DNA of 64,000 bases. It comes from Euptelea pleiosperma (Eukaryota; Streptophyta; Magnoliopsida; Ranunculales; Eupteleaceae). Location of the stretch: contig CM068547.1 of assembly GCA_035048495.1 (NCBI GenBank), positions 5,421,700-5,485,699 on the forward strand. Direction: 5' to 3'. The position numbers were made by a program, and so were the translations under genes. Below the pieces are notes generated by a model. That model was not told the DNA's origin and ran no database searches. It saw only the letters and a list, made by a program, of their open reading frames with translations. Positions 22,430 to 36,037 of this stretch are shown in pieces (the first letter of the stretch is position 1; every line of letters starts with the position of its first letter).

Positions 22430-24310
22430 AATTTCAAACCCTAAGTCTAAAATTGGGACATTTAACTTTATGGGATATTTAGAGCATTTTGTAACCATCT
22501 GAATTAATTTAATGATTGTTTTTAAGCTAGCCAGCCTCCATTGTGTAAGACATCTTCGCTGAATGTCATAAGTGATGGAATCTTTAAAAAGATTTTAAGA
22601 TTCTCTAAAAAGTACCAAATATGACCTTGTATCAAAGCTTTCTCTATAAAAATAACTTAAATAAATGTCCTAATACATATTTTAAAAATTCCAATATGCC
22701 CTTGTCTTAATTTTCATATGTAAAGATCTTTATCAAAGGATCTAAATTTACAAAAAAAAAATAAGCACTTAAGCTTTTAGCACTTAAATTAAGCACTTTA
22801 AGCCATGAGGGATGAAATTAATTAAATTTTACTAAACACCGAAGAAAAGTTGTCTCAAGTCTTTAGTCTTCATCGAAGCAAGTAATTCTTGAGTCTTCAA
22901 TTAATGGAAGCACTAAGTCTTTAGCCTTTATTCTACATCGAACCACGTGAATCTTTAGTCTTTAGTAGTGGAAGCACATGATCTCTAGTCTTATTCAAGA
23001 GAACTTTTGCGAGTCTTTTAAGTCTTTAGTCATTAATCTTCGTCGAAGCTCTTAAGTTTTTAGCTCAGTCAAGAAAGTAATTGTCTCGAAGTCTTAAGCC
23101 TTTAGTCCTCATGGATTTACATAAATCTTTAGTCTTTAGTGGAAGCACATAAGTCTCTAGTCTTAGTCAAGAAATTTTTTGCACGTCTTAAGTCTTTTTC
23201 CAAGTAGGTAAGTCTTTAGTGTCAGCCAAGAAAGTTGTTTTAAGTCTTTTTCCAAGTAGGTAAGTCTTTAGTATCAGTGAAGAAAGTTAATATCTCAAGT
23301 ATTTAGTCTTCCAAGAAGCTCACAGTCTTTAACCTTTCATGGAAGCACACCTTCCGTTGTTCAATCATGACAGCAAAGGTAAGGTCACATTAATCAAGAT
23401 CACATGTTGAAGTGGCGTCCACACCATGTTTAGGTGGGTCTACATCACTTTGGAATATCTCATTTTTTGTGAACCCTACATCAACATGTGGTCTTGATTA
23501 TTGCACCCACACCTTTATCAATCGCATAGTCCACATGAATATATCTATTCTACTATTTAAAGAGAGAGAAGGCCCTTCTTGCATTACAAAGAGAAGAAAT
23601 CTCAAAATTGCCCTTACTTTGCTAAGAATGACCTATTATGTCTCTTTAATTTTTTTAAATCTCTTACTTTTTTAGGGGTCTGTACTCTTTACGTAATTTT
23701 TCTTTTTATTTTCAGTCTTTAGCAGTTGAAGTCAGTTCACATCAACTACTCCTCTGCCCTTCTGTCATCGCGTGAACTTGTCCCTCCTAAAAAAAATTTG
23801 GGGATGGAAATCCATCATCAACGTTGATGGCAGACTACAGTGTGCGTGCACCACGTGGCACTCTATTAGAGGCCACTGACCATATAGAGGTTTGGACCAT
23901 CTTTAGGTAGACGTACATAACAAAAATCAGCATGATTAGTGATTTCTAACCTTTGGATTTGAGTATGCCAAATAATGCTCAAAATCCATGTTAAAAATAA
24001 ACCATGAGATATATTCTATAATTCAACCGATAGGAATTACTAATCGGGATGATTTTTGGTATATGGATCCATCTAGAGATGGGTCAAGCATTCACATATA
24101 TGGTTAGTGGTCTCTAAGAGTGTGCCACGTCACTCATAATATGGTCCACCATCAATGTGGATGTTTGCAAAACAGAAAAATGAAAAAAAAAAAAAGTTAA
24201 TTAAATGTACCATACATATATACCCCATTACTAATGGTCACATGGTCCAATAACCATGGACGCTATCATGGTGCATGATGGTTGAAATAATTGTTCGTTC
24301 TCTTTTACAC
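22430..24310. repeat. Duplicated 2-kb segment, copy 2 (pairs with 12340-14270)
   Basis: Collinear with copy 1, including the 523-bp family unit, the short MITE near 23400 and the foldback MITE. Substitutions and small indels only. Similarity stops at TTTTACACAGACTACC, where a separate insertion follows. Confidence 0.8.
23811..24164. mobile_element. Foldback MITE (CCACGTGGC family), copy in segment 2
   Basis: Same arms and position as the copy at 13748-14103, so it was present before that segment was duplicated. Confidence 0.65.
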
Positions 24311-24312
24311 AG

Positions 24313-25590
24313 ACTACCTAGAAAGGGGGGGGGGTGTGATTAGATATTAAAAATTACTTTAACCTGAACAGTTTTACTGGTCTGATAGGGGTAAATAGAA
24401 TCGCCTACCAAAATAAAAATAATTGAATAATAATGAAGAGATTATCTCAACCCACTTGGATCAAATATATCTCCGTGACATATTATCTCTGTATCGTTTG
24501 AATTAATCAAGCAATAGTGCAGAAATCAAACAATTTATAACACATGTGATCTTTTTACGTGGAAACCTTAGCCAAAGAAAAATCACGAGACCACGTCCAA
24601 ACAGAAAGTATCACTAACTAAAAAGTTCTAAGTTACAGAAGTTACTTACGCAGCACCGTTGCAAATGCAGTTTCCAACCTTTGCTAAGGCCCACTACCGG
24701 TGCGTCCAGGTCCTCTAGCTTCACGCTATAAATCCATGCATGCACGCCCTTCTAATCACGAAACCTTTGTCGCTTGTTTAGCTTGGTACACCCCAAACCT
24801 ACATTCGATCAGTACATCCCAATCTTAATTCTCACATGATAGTTTTTACTGAGGGTGAGGGATTCAGTACACTTTGAACTCCATAGTTGTCAAGAGTGTT
24901 GAGTCACACTGGTACTCTCTGACTACTAGTTAAGATTCTAAATGAAAAACTTAGACAGAATATGGATCAAGCTCTCAGTTTTGATATTCGAAAGAGAAAA
25001 CCTCACAAGGTAAATATTTAAGGCTAGGGCTCTTTCTCTTCAATAGCAAGGACTATTCTTAGTACAAAAAAATTAACTATTTTATCTTTTGTTGTGTGTG
25101 TTGTATAGCTCAAGAGTGCTCTATTTATAAGAACGTAGAACCCCTAGGTCGTGCAAATCGTGGAGATAAGGGACCACAAAAATCAAATCTGAAATTTGAC
25201 ACTTTCTTCGAATTCCAATCGATTGTACACTTGGTCCAATCAATTGTACTGTATGGATGAGTTTTTGTTCGTAAAAGTAATCAATTGTATCCAGGGTCCA
25301 ATCGATTGGGTACTTTGGAAGTTTTGTCCCGTATGATCCAATCGATCGGTTCTCACAGTCTAATCAATCGGACTTAGTCCAATCGATTGTACTCTAGGAA
25401 GTTTCTATCCCATGGAGTCCAATCGATTGGACTTTCCTTAGTCAATATTTTTACTTCTCTTAGTACGAAATGACTAGGGTTAGTCCTTTAACTTAGTTCA
25501 ACCATTAATTAGATTTTAATATCATATTCCTATAGTTACTAAGTCTCTAACCTTTCTACGTGAGCATACATGATCTTTAACAGGCGAGAA
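24313..25590. mobile_element. Unclassified insertion, probably TE derived
   Basis: Not shared with the first copy of the segment. It begins TAGAAAGGGGGGGGGG and contains TTTTTACGTGGAAACC and several variants of TCCAATCGATTG. These resemble long non-coding plant retroelement parts, but I see no clear terminal repeats, primer-binding site or protein frame. Confidence 0.35.
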
Positions 25591-25591
25591 G

Positions 25592-25805
25592 TAGTTACTC
25601 AGATAACTCATGTCGTCAACCGTCTGATTCTTACGATTTTTGTTTTTTAGTCTTCACGTAGTCGACAAAAATGCGTACCACGACATCTTCGAAGCTACAC
25701 TAGTACTCGTAGGAACGGTTATAAATATGTTTATGTTATACGAAATCTTTGCCAAAAACTAGAATAATAAATTATTCTTTACAGTTTTGTCATTTTGTCA
25801 TTGGC
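25592..25805. repeat. Direct repeat flanking B2, left copy
   Basis: About 214 bp (GTAGTTACTCAGATAACTCA to TTTTGTCATTTTGTCATTGG) that recurs in the same orientation at 29107-29320 with about 10-15% difference by eye. The pair brackets pseudogene B2 and its flank. Confidence 0.7.
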
Positions 25806-25915
25806 TAAATAATACTAAAAATCCCTAATGATGGATTACTCATGTTTTATTCAAAAACATTGCATATCCGGCCTAATTACCGGCACTGATACAATTTCCT
25901 TTTCGGACTATGTAG

Positions 25916-28225
25916 CCTTCTTCGACAACATACATGAAGAAATACAATATCACAGAATACGAGGTAAGGACTCACAGAGGATACATTCATGGTTCTTTCC
26001 TTAGTTTTGATTAGCTTGGAGCTCTTTATAAATTGTCCCAACCACTAGCTTGATTTTGTTTTCTTCTGTGACACTTCTAACAGACTATGAATTATTTGTG
26101 CCTTATTGCCTTTATCACTGTGGTTTGGTAGAAATCTGCACACATTTCTAGCGATAAAGTTGCACTCTACCAAACTCAATCCGCTAATCATCAGTTAGTA
26201 ATGACTTGCTGGTACCATTATTTGAAACTAATGAAGCCCAACCACCATCACTGGTACAATTCTCTTTAAATGGATTGGCTTTTTTGGGTTAGAATACAGT
26301 ATTTGTATTCAGAAATTAGGAAAATATACAGGTCGGGCTCCAATTACCGCCCTAATATAAGTGCTCATAGTGTGTCCTGTAACCAGAGCCTGTCATTTTA
26401 GGGCGGTAACTGGAGCCTGAGCCAAAATATAATTAAAAAAAATGGAGAATTGTTATGGAGTGCTAACAGGAAGAAGCTCTACCTGAGAAAAATGGGCCAA
26501 TAAAGTGACTTCAAAGGTAACCCTACTGATGAAAATTCTACATCATAGGAGAAAATTCTTAATACATGTAAAAGTCCCTATCGATGGATTACTCATATTT
26601 TATACAATTTCCTCTTTGAACTATGTAGGCTTATTCAGGAATGCATTACATTTCAGAATACTAGGTAAGGACTCATAGACGATATATTTATGTTTCTTTC
26701 CTTAGTTTTGATTCACATGGAGCTCTTTATAAATTGTCTCAACCTCTTGCTTGATTAATTTTGTTTTCTTTTGTGACATAACAGGCTATTGTTTTGGAAT
26801 TTGTGTAGTGGATATCATAGGTAAGGCATCATGGTATTCCTTGTGATGGAACAATATCTAAAATTTTCAGTGTAGAAATGTGGTGCCTTATTGCCTTTAT
26901 CACCGTGGCTTGGTTGAAAACACGCATTTAAAGGCATGTTTTCTACCAATCTTTGGTGATAAAGAAAAGTCAACCAAAGGCTTTCTCCTGAATCCGTTTG
27001 TGATTCACTGATTCTAAATCTTCTGATACGTAATCTGCGGGAGATGTTCTTGTCCAGGATATATCATGGCTGGAAGAACTTCATGCGGGATTCTATGTTT
27101 GTTGGCATTTCTAATTTATAAATTCCGACGGCGACATAGGTCGATGGATGATAACATTGAAGAGTTCCTACAGCACCAGAACAATCTTGTTCCGATTAGG
27201 TACTCTTATTCGGAAATTAAGAAGATGACCAAAGGTTTCAAGGACAAATTGGGTTAGGGTGGATTTGGATCCGTGTTTAAAGGAAGGCTCCGAAGTGGTG
27301 GCGCTGTGGCGATAAAGATGCTGGGTAAGTCGAAAGGCAATTGGAAAGATTTCGTCAACGAAGTCGCAACCATTGGAAGGATTCATCATGTTAATGTAGT
27401 GCAACTCAAAGGATTCTACTCAGAGGGATCAAAAAGGGCTCTTATATATGACTTCATGCCCAATGGGTCTCTAGAGAAGTACATCTTTCCTCGACAAGAA
27501 AACAATATCTCTTTGAGTTGGGATAAAATGTATGAAATTGCCCTAGGAGTTGCTCATGGGATCGAATATCTACATCGAGGTTGTGAGATGCAAATTCTAC
27601 ATTTTGATATCAAGCCTCACAATATTCTTCTTGATGAAAACTTTACACCAAAATTTCTGACGCCGGACTTGCCAAATTGTATCCGACAGATGATTCTATT
27701 GTTTCCCTCACTGCCGCGAGAGGGACACTAAGATACATGGCTCCAGAATTGTTCTACAAAAACATTGGAGGAGTTTCATACAAGGCTGATGTTTGTAGCT
27801 TCGGAATGTTGTTGATGGAAATGGCAGGGAGAAGGAAGAATGTGAATGCATCTGCAGAGCATACAAGCCAAATTTATTTCCCCTACTGGATTTACGATCG
27901 ATTCAATCAAGGAGAGGACATGGAAATGAGAGATGCCATAGAGTATGAAAGAAAGATAGCAAAGAAGTTGGTCATAGTTGCACTTTGGTGCATACAAATG
28001 ATGCCCATCGATCGCCCTTCCATGAGCAAAGTTCTAGAGATGCTAGAAGGGAATGTTGAACTTCTACAAATGCCACCCAAGCCTTTTCTATCTTCTCCGG
28101 AAAGAATGGTGGTTGATGATCATACCAATAACAGAACTCCTATTGAATCGTCAACTATTGATCAATCAGAATCACCCTCGTGTACTTCTATAGAGTCAAT
28201 TGTCCTAAATGTAAACGTAGATTAA
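25916..28225 (+). pseudogene. Gene B2, LRK10L pseudogene lacking the ectodomain
   Basis: Close paralog of B1 from the exon 2 cassettes onward. Exon 2-like segments lie at 25916-25963 and 26629-26664, exon 3 at 26785-26820 and the kinase exon at 27058-28225; splice sites and phases are preserved. No exon 1 is found upstream. Inside the glycine loop CAG has become TAG (27255-27257: LG*GGFG). One A is missing near 27650 just before DFG, shifting the frame (PKFLTPDL). The remainder through SIVLNVNVD is otherwise readable. It cannot make a receptor. Confidence 0.9.
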
Positions 28226-28630
28226 TTAGTGATTCCATGCCAAACACCATGCACCAAGTTTTACATCAATGTGAACATTGTGTTAGTTCTCAAAGAAAAA
28301 ACATTTGATTAGATGTTTGAATATAATCTAAATATCTTTATAGCTCAATGGCTATTATTTGGGGCTATAACTTATATTAGTGGTGCCCATAAATTGAATG
28401 ATCTGTTTTGTTAGCTTCGAGATTTATAATCCAAACAATATACCTTAGAGTTAGAGCCCTGATTTGGTAGTTCTTGACCTACCAAGTTGAATGGTCCAAT
28501 TGGGGTTCAAACACCATGGATTGTGGGATCAATGATGTTGGAACCAAAACGCTTCTTGAGAGTGTAGCATGTGAGTTTCAGGATGGTTCTTGTAATAAGG
28601 TTAATTAGGAATTGCTCCATTTTTCAGTGA
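28226..28630. repeat. 3' flank of B2
   Basis: Nearly identical to 10112-10540. No gene is seen. Confidence 0.7.
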
Positions 28631-28945
28631 TAGAGTTGTGGAAGCAAAAAAGAATATTGGTGGCACAATCAAGCTTTCGGAGTGTCCTTCCGAACAACGA
28701 TCCTCCTCTGGGAACCATTGAGTAGACCAGAGCTTCACAACCATTAGTTTCTATTTTAGCATCTCCGGCCCTCTTTATCCATCCAGTTTTCTAGTTCTGC
28801 TTTTTGATGTTGATGTTCTTTCTCCTTCCACCCATTTCAACCAACAACATCCCAAAACTATAAACATTTGATTTATAGGACACATTCTCATATTTCCTAG
28901 AGAACATGGGGGTATAATGTAATCCATGGTCCCTTTAATGGCCCT
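28630..28945 (-). pseudogene. Relic C2, degenerate antisense LRK10L kinase fragment
   Basis: Equivalent of relic C1, with somewhat more of the 3' part (GTTGTGGAAGCAAAAAAGAA matches the A-gene tail 'GTTGTAGAGGCAAATGG'). It ends abruptly at about 28940, where 523-bp family sequence begins (GGCCCTTGTCTTAATTTCAG). Confidence 0.7.
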
Positions 28946-30060
28946 TGTCTTAATTTCAGACGTAAAGATCTTTATCAAAGGATCTAAATTTACAAAAAAA
29001 AAATAAGCACTTACGCTTTCAGCACTTTAAGCCATGAGTGCTGAAATTAATTAAATTTTATCAAACACCAAAGAAAAGTTGTCTCAAGTCTTTAGTCTTC
29101 TCGAAGCAAGTAATTACTCAGATGACTTATGTTGTCAACCGTATGATTCTTGCGATCTTCATCTTTTAGTCTTCACGTAGTTGGCAAAGAATGCGTACCA
29201 CGACATTTTCGAAAGTACACTAGTGCTCATAGGAACGGTTATAAGTATGTTTATGTCATACAGAATTTTTACCAAAACTAGAATAAGAAATTATTCTTTA
29301 CAGTGTTGTTATTTTGTCATTGGCAAAATAATACTCAAAACCCAAAGTTAAAAACAAACCACGAAAAAGACGTTAATCCAACAAATAAAAATTAGTAATC
29401 TAGATGGATCTTTGTATGTAGCTCCACCTAGGGATGCGCTAATAACATCTATATGGTCTTGAGTGACCTCTAAGAGTTTACCATTTGTAAGGTACTGCCA
29501 CCTGTAAGTTGCATGTGTATCCGGTCCCCTACACCGGTCTGGGGGGGTTAAGAATGTGGAGCCATTGATTTCACCATCTTTGAGATTTTTTGTCTATTTT
29601 TTATTCTTCTTTGGCAAAGTAGCCACCCAAAAAAGAGGGTAAAAGTCAAAAAGTGTTATGGATTCTATTTAGGTAAGTCACATTTTTTTTTGAATAAGAG
29701 CTAGGTGAACCATTAAAACCCATTTGGGTCACCGGTTCAACCGGCTTGGTCAAGCCGGTGACAAGAATTTGAATGGTTTTTATTCAGATTGTAGGTTCAG
29801 GATCAACTCAACCCGATTTTGTGATCGGTTCATTTCAACTAGCCGGTCCAGTCTGAGTTTAATAAAATTGGTTGATATAGATTTATGAGTATATTTTATT
29901 TAACTGTACAGAATTATGGGCTATTTGAATTGTCATTTTTACTCCAGAAGAAAAGTTCTTTTTTTGGAAGCTTTTCATACAACAAAATGTCTTTTTTTAA
30001 TGGCAACCCAAACTGCCCAAAACTAATTAATCATATGGTTAGGATCTAATGGGTTCTTAA
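28946..30060. other. Mosaic spacer
   Basis: Contains a piece of the 523-bp family (28946-29105), the right 214-bp direct repeat (29107-29320), degenerate foldback-MITE text (29380-29500) and a stretch shared with 14635-15180 (from 29635). No gene is seen. Confidence 0.5.
29107..29320. repeat. Direct repeat flanking B2, right copy
   Basis: Partner of 25592-25805, same orientation. Confidence 0.7.
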
Positions 30061-33000
30061 ACTATAAGCACAAGGAGTCGTACCCGTAGATTGGACTAAT
30101 CTAATGATGGTTAATAGTTCAGTGGACTGATTTGATTGCGTGCATACTTCAAAATACACAATCTGGAGAAAGACACATTTGGTTGGGGTAAGACATTTCC
30201 ACTATAAGTGATAGAATCTTTAAAAGATTCTAAGATTCTCTAAATTATTCAATATGCCCTTACATTAAAACTTTATCTATAAAATAAATTACATAAATGT
30301 CCTAATTAATATTTTAAAATATCCAATATGCACTTGTCTTAATTTTCGGATGTAATTAAAGTCATTAGTGCTGAAATTAAATTTAACTAAATACTGAAGA
30401 AAAGTAGTCTCAAGTCTTTAATCTCGATAGAAGCGTATGTCTTTAGTCTTGCTATTCGTAGAACTACGTAAGTCTTTAGTTTTTAGTGGAAGCGCGTAAA
30501 TCTCTAGTATTAGTCGAGAAAATATTTGTGCGGCTTAAATCTTTTACGCATCTTAATCTTTAGTCATCAATCAAGAAAGTTATCTCAACTCGTAGTCTTT
30601 AGCTTTGTGGTACTCGTAGATTAGACTAATTCAATGATGATTAATAGTTCAATGGACTGATTTGATAGTGTGCATACTGCAAAATACATAATCTGGAGAA
30701 AGACATGCACATTTGGTTGGGGTAAGACATTTCCGTTGTAAGTGATAGAATCTTTAAAAAGATTCTAAGATTCTCCAAAATATCCAATATGCCATTGTAT
30801 TAAAGTTTTATCTATAAAAAAAGTACATAAATGTCTTAATTAATATTTTAAAATATCTAATATGCTCTTCTTAATTTTCGAACATAATTAAAGCCATGAG
30901 TGCTGAAATTAAATTTAACCAAACACCGAAGAAAAGTCGTCTCAAGTCTTTAGTCTCGATGGAAGCGTATAAGTCTTTAGTCTTGCCTTCATTGAACCAC
31001 GTAAGTCTTTAGTTTTTAGTGGAAGCACGTCTCTAGTATTAGTCGAGAAAATAGTTACGCGGTTTAAATCTTTTACGTGTCTTAATCTTTAGTCATCAGT
31101 CAAAAAAGATGTCCCAGCTTATAGTCTTTAACCTAGTGGTACCCGTAAATTAGACTAATCCAATGATGGTTAATAGTTCAGTGGACTGATTTGATAGCGT
31201 GCATGCTTTAAAATACATAATTTGGAGAAAGACATACACCTTTGGTTGGGGTAAGACGTACATTTCCACTGTAAGTGATAGAATCTTTTTTATTCTCCAA
31301 AATATCCAATATGCCCTTATATTAAAGCTTTATCTATAAAAAAAAGTACGTAAATATTCTAATTAATATTTTAAAATATCCAATATGCTCTTGTCGTAAT
31401 TTTCGGACATAAAGTGCTGAAATTAAATTTAACCAAATACCGAAAAAAGTCGTCTCAAGTCTTTAATCTCGATGAAAGCGTATAAGTCTTTAGTTTTGGT
31501 CTTCATGGAATCACGTAAGTCTTTAGATTTTAGTGGAAACACGTAATTCTCTAGTATTAGTCGAGAAAGCTTTTGCGCGACTTAAACCTTCTACGCATCT
31601 TAATCTTTAGTCATCAGTCAAGAAAGCTGTCTCAGCTCGTAGTCTTTAGCCTTTGCTGGTATCCGTAGATTAGACTAATCTAATGATGGTTAACAGTTTA
31701 GTGGACTAATTTGATAGCGTGCATACTTCAAAATACACAATTTGGAGAAAGACACATTTGGTTGGGGTAAGACATTTCTGCTGTAAGTGATAGAATCTTT
31801 AAAAAGATTCTAACATTCTCCAAAATATCCAATATGCCCTTGTATTAAAGCTTTATCTATAAAATAAAGTACATAAATCTCCTACTTAATATTTTAAAAT
31901 ATCCAATATGCTCTTGTCTCTTAAGTTTTGAACGTAATTAAAGCCATTAGTGTTGAAATTAAATTTAACCAAACACCGAAGAAAAGTTATCTCAAGCATT
32001 TAGTCTCGATGGAAGGGTATAAGTCTTTAGTCTTGGTCTTCATTGAACCACGTAAGTCTTTAGTTTTTAGTCAAAGCACGTAAGTTTAGTATTAATCGAG
32101 AAAACATTTGCATGGCTTAAATCTTTTACGTGTCTTAATCTTTAGTCATCAGTCAAAAAAGCTGTCTCAGCTCGTAGTCTTTAACCTGGTGGTACCCGTA
32201 GATTAGACTAATCCAATGATGTTTAATAGTTCAGTGGACTGATTTGATAGCGTGCATGCTTTAAAATATATAATCTGGAGAAAGACATGCACCTTTGGTT
32301 GGGGTATGACATTTTTGCAGTAAGTGATAAAATCTTTAAAAATATTATAAGATTCTCTAAAATATTCAATATGCCCTTGTATTAAAGCTTTATCTATAAA
32401 AAAAAAAGTACATAAATGTCCTAATTGATATTTTAAAATATCCAATATGCTCTGGTCGTAATTTTTGGACATAATTAAAGCTATGAGTGCAGAAATTAAA
32501 TTTAACAAAACACCGAAAAAAAGTCATCTCAAGTCTTTAGTCTCGATTGAAACGTATAAGTCTTTAGTCTTGGTCTTCATGGAACAACGTAAGTCTTTAA
32601 ATTTTAGTGGAAGCACGTAAGTCTCTACTATTAATCGAGAAAGCTTTTGCACGTCTTAATCTTTAGTCATCAATCAAGAAAACTGTCTCAGCTCATAATT
32701 TTTAGCCTTTGCGGTACCCGTAGATTGAACTAATTCAATGATGGTTAATAGTTCAGTGGATTAATTTGATTGCGTGCATACTTTAAAATACACAATTTGG
32801 AGAAAGACACATTTGGTTGGGGTAAGGCATTTCCGCTGTAAGAGATAGAATCTTTAAAAATATTCTAAGATTCTCTAAAATATCCAATATGCCCTTTTAT
32901 TAAAGCTTTATCTATAAAAAAAAGTACATAAATATCCTAATTGATATTTTAAAATATCTAATATGCTTTTGTCGTAATTTTTGGACTAATTAAAGCCATG

Positions 33001-34310
33001 AGTGCAGAAATTAAATTTAACCAAATACCGAAGAAAAGTCGTCTCGATTGAAGCATACAAGTCTTTAGTCTTGGTCTTCATGGAACAACGTAAGTATTTA
33101 AATTTTAGTGGAAGTACGTAAGTCTCTAGTATTAGTCGAGAAAACTTTTGCACGTCTTAATCTTTAGTCATCAGTCAAGAAAACTGCCTCAGCTCGTAGT
33201 CTTTAGCCTTTGCTGGAACCCTTAGATTGGACTAATCCAATGATAATTAATAGTTCAGTGGACTAATTTGATAGTGTGCATACTTCAAAATACACAATCT
33301 GGAGAAAGACACATTTGGTTGAGGTAAGACATTTCCACTGTAAGCGATAGAATTTTTAAAAAGATTCTAAGATTTTTCAAAATATCCAATATGCCCTTAT
33401 ATTAAAGTTGTCTATAAAAAAATTACATAAATGTCCTACTTAATATTTTAAAATATCAAATATGCTCGTCTTAATTTTCGGACGAAAAGCCGTTAGTGTT
33501 GAAATTAAATTTAACTAAGCACCGAAAAAAAGTCGTCTCACGTCTTTAGTCTCGATGGAAGCGTATCAATCTTTATTTTTTGTCTTCATTGAACTACATA
33601 AGTCTTTAGTTTTTAGTAGAAGCACTTAAGTCTCTCGTATTAGTCGAGAAAACATTTGCGCGGCTTAAATCTTTTACTTGTCCTAATCTTTAGTCATCAG
33701 TTAAGAAAGTTGTCTCAACTCGTAGTCTTTAGTCTGGTGGTACCCGTAGATTAAACTAATCCAACGATGATTAATAGTTCAGTGAACTAATTTGATAGCG
33801 TGCATACTTCAAAATACATAATCTGGAGAAAGACATGTACCTTTGGTTGGGGTAAGACATTTCCACTGTAAGTGATAGAATCTTTAAAAATATTCTAAGA
33901 GTCTCCAAAATATCCAATATGCCCTTGTATTAAAGCTTTATCTATAAAAAAAAGTACATAACTGTCTTAATTAATATTTTAAAATATTCAATATGCTCTT
34001 GTCATAATTTTCAGACATAATTAAAGCCATGAATGCTGAAATTAAAATTAACCAAACACCAAAGAAAAGTCGTCTCATGTCTTTAGTCTCGATGGAAGCG
34101 TATATGTCTTTAGTCTTGGTCTTAATAGAACCACGTAAGTCTTTAGATTTTAGTGGAAGCACGTAAGTCTTTAGTATTAGTCGAGAAAACTTTTACGTGG
34201 CTTATATCTTTTGCGCGTCTTAATCTTTAGTCATCAGTCAAGAAAGCTGTCTCAGCTCGTAGTCTTTAGGCTTTCATGGATGCACATAAGTCTTTAGTCT
34301 TAGTCTAGAA
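30060..34310. repeat. Tandem array of about eight 523-bp units
   Basis: The word GGTTGGGGTAAGAC (with variants) occurs at about 30187, 30722, 31251, 31767, 32303, 32822, 33324 and 33852, spacings 502-536. Each unit runs: ACCCGTAGATTAGACTAATC, TTAATAGTTCAGTGGACT, GGAGAAAGACA, the GTAAGACATTTCC part, CCAATATGCCCTTGTATTAA, GCTGAAATTAAATTTAACCA, then AAGTCTTTAGTC words and TCAGCTCGTAGTCTTTAGCC. Units are clearly diverged. No coding frame runs across units. Confidence 0.85.
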
Positions 34311-35103
34311 ATCTTTCATTATGACATGTTGAAGTAGGGTCCACATGTATTAAAAATGAGATATTCCAAAGTGATGTAAACCCACCTCGACATGATGTTG
34401 TTGAGGTGGACCCATAATTAAAGCCATGAATGTTGAAATTAAAATTAACCAAACACCGAAGAAAAGTCATCTCATGTCTTTAGTCTCGATGGAAGCGTAT
34501 ATATCTTTAGTCTTGGTCTTAATGGAACTACGTAAGTCTTTAGATTTTAGTGGAAGCACGTAAGTCTTTAGTATTAATCAAGAAAACTCTTACGCGGCTT
34601 AAATCTTTTGCACGTCTTAATCTTTAGTCATCAGTCAAGAAAGCTGTCTCAGCTCGTAGTCTTTAGGCTTTCGTGGATGTACATAAGTCTTTTAGTCTTA
34701 GTCTAAAAACCTTTCGTTATCACATGTTGAAGTGGGTCCACCTCAACAACATCATGTCGAGGTGGGTTTATATCACTTTGGAATATCTTATTTTTAATAC
34801 ATGTGGGCCCTACATCAACATGTGATCTTCATCTTGATTACTCTACCATCTCATTTTTAATACATGTGGACCCCTACATCAACATGTGATCTTGAATACT
34901 CCACCCACAACAGTATCACTCGCATAGTCCACATAAATATATTAAGAGTAATAATTCAGAATGATAACCGTGGTATAATTGTCTCTACATGGTTCTCAAT
35001 TTTGTGCAGTATGCCAAGTTGGTAACACTTCTCAAATGAGAAAACGATAGGAAAAACTTTTTGGGGCTCTCTTGCCATAAATATTTGGCCTACCCCGTGG
35101 TGG
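34310..35103. other. End of array, inverted MITE arms and shared spacer
   Basis: A short MITE lies reversed at about 34326-34415 and forward at about 34722-34840, separated by another partial array unit (34420-34700), so this is a local inverted repeat. From about 34900 the sequence is collinear with 15945-16146. No gene is seen. Confidence 0.5.
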
Positions 35104-35491
35104 TAGGGGTGTCAATTTTACCTGTTTAACCGGAACCGAAAACACCAGTTCTGGTTCAACATATTTTGGGAACCAATTAAAAAAGAACGAAATCGGAACC
35201 GAATCGCAAATGATGGTTCCGCTTCCGAGTAGTTTAATATGGAACCGAAACCGATAAGAACCGGAACCAAACTGATACGAACCGGAACCGATATCTAAAT
35301 ATAGTGTTAATATTCTCATATTATCAAAGATTGGAACCAATATACCCAGAACCGATCGACAAAAACTAAATAATCGGTTCCGATTTTCGGATCCATCATT
35401 TTGAGAACCGTAACCATTAAGAACCGGAACGGTTAGTTCTGGTTCTGGACACCTTAGGAATCGAACCGGAACCGACCCGTTGACACCCCTA
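35104..35491. mobile_element. hAT-like MITE, copy 2
   Basis: TAGGGGTGTCAA and TTGACACCCCTA ends and the same CGTGGTGG/CTTGGTGG flanks as 16147-16523. It is slightly longer through small internal additions. The minus-strand frame of 192 codons over it is a by-product. Confidence 0.7.
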
Positions 35492-36027
35492 CTTGGTGGA
35501 ACTATACACCAAACACCAGGCTGATTGGCGTTTATTGCCATGGATATGAGTGTTTTTATGGGATGATTTATAGCCGTTGTATTCAAATATTTTTGGTTAT
35601 CTCTAGCCATTAGATTTTAGCACTTTTTGAGGAAAATATCTTTTGTATGAATGATTCTAGCCGTTAGATTCAAGCATGTATTGTAGGTACTATATCCAAC
35701 GACTAGAAATCACTAATAAAGCTATTTTTAGTATGTAGGTCCACCTGGGGATGGGCCAAACATCCAGACAATCAGTGGTCTGTACGAGTGTGCCACACGT
35801 CCATCATCAAAGATGTATTCAATGTTGATTGAATCAACTTTCATTGTAACAGATTTGAATGAGCTAAGAAGGTGAGTACGAGTTAGAATGGCACTGGATT
35901 TGGGCTTCGTATATAGTCCGGTGTGCCAAGCCTGGTTTGATTGTGAGGCTTGTTGTATAAATGGGGTGGGCTTGGGCTAGCTATATGTATCCTGGGTTGG
36001 GTTTGGGCAGTGACCCAGCCCAAACCT
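35492..36027. repeat. Duplicated spacer, copy 2 (pairs with 16524-17507)
   Basis: Collinear with copy 1 except that it lacks the 422-bp MULE-like insertion: TGGTCTGTA occurs once at 35776-35784. Confidence 0.8.
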
Positions 36028-36037
36028 CGTCCATCAA

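Noticed and set aside
24313..25590. Solo LTR of a retrotransposon
   Set aside because: No TG...CA ends with a target duplication could be defined, so it is listed only as an unclassified insertion.
35032..35610. 192-aa minus-strand frame (and the 124-aa frame at 16075-16449)
   Set aside because: Both run across the hAT-like MITE; the apparent Gly/Ser/Tyr repeats come from GGAACCGGAACC words and no protein family is recognisable.
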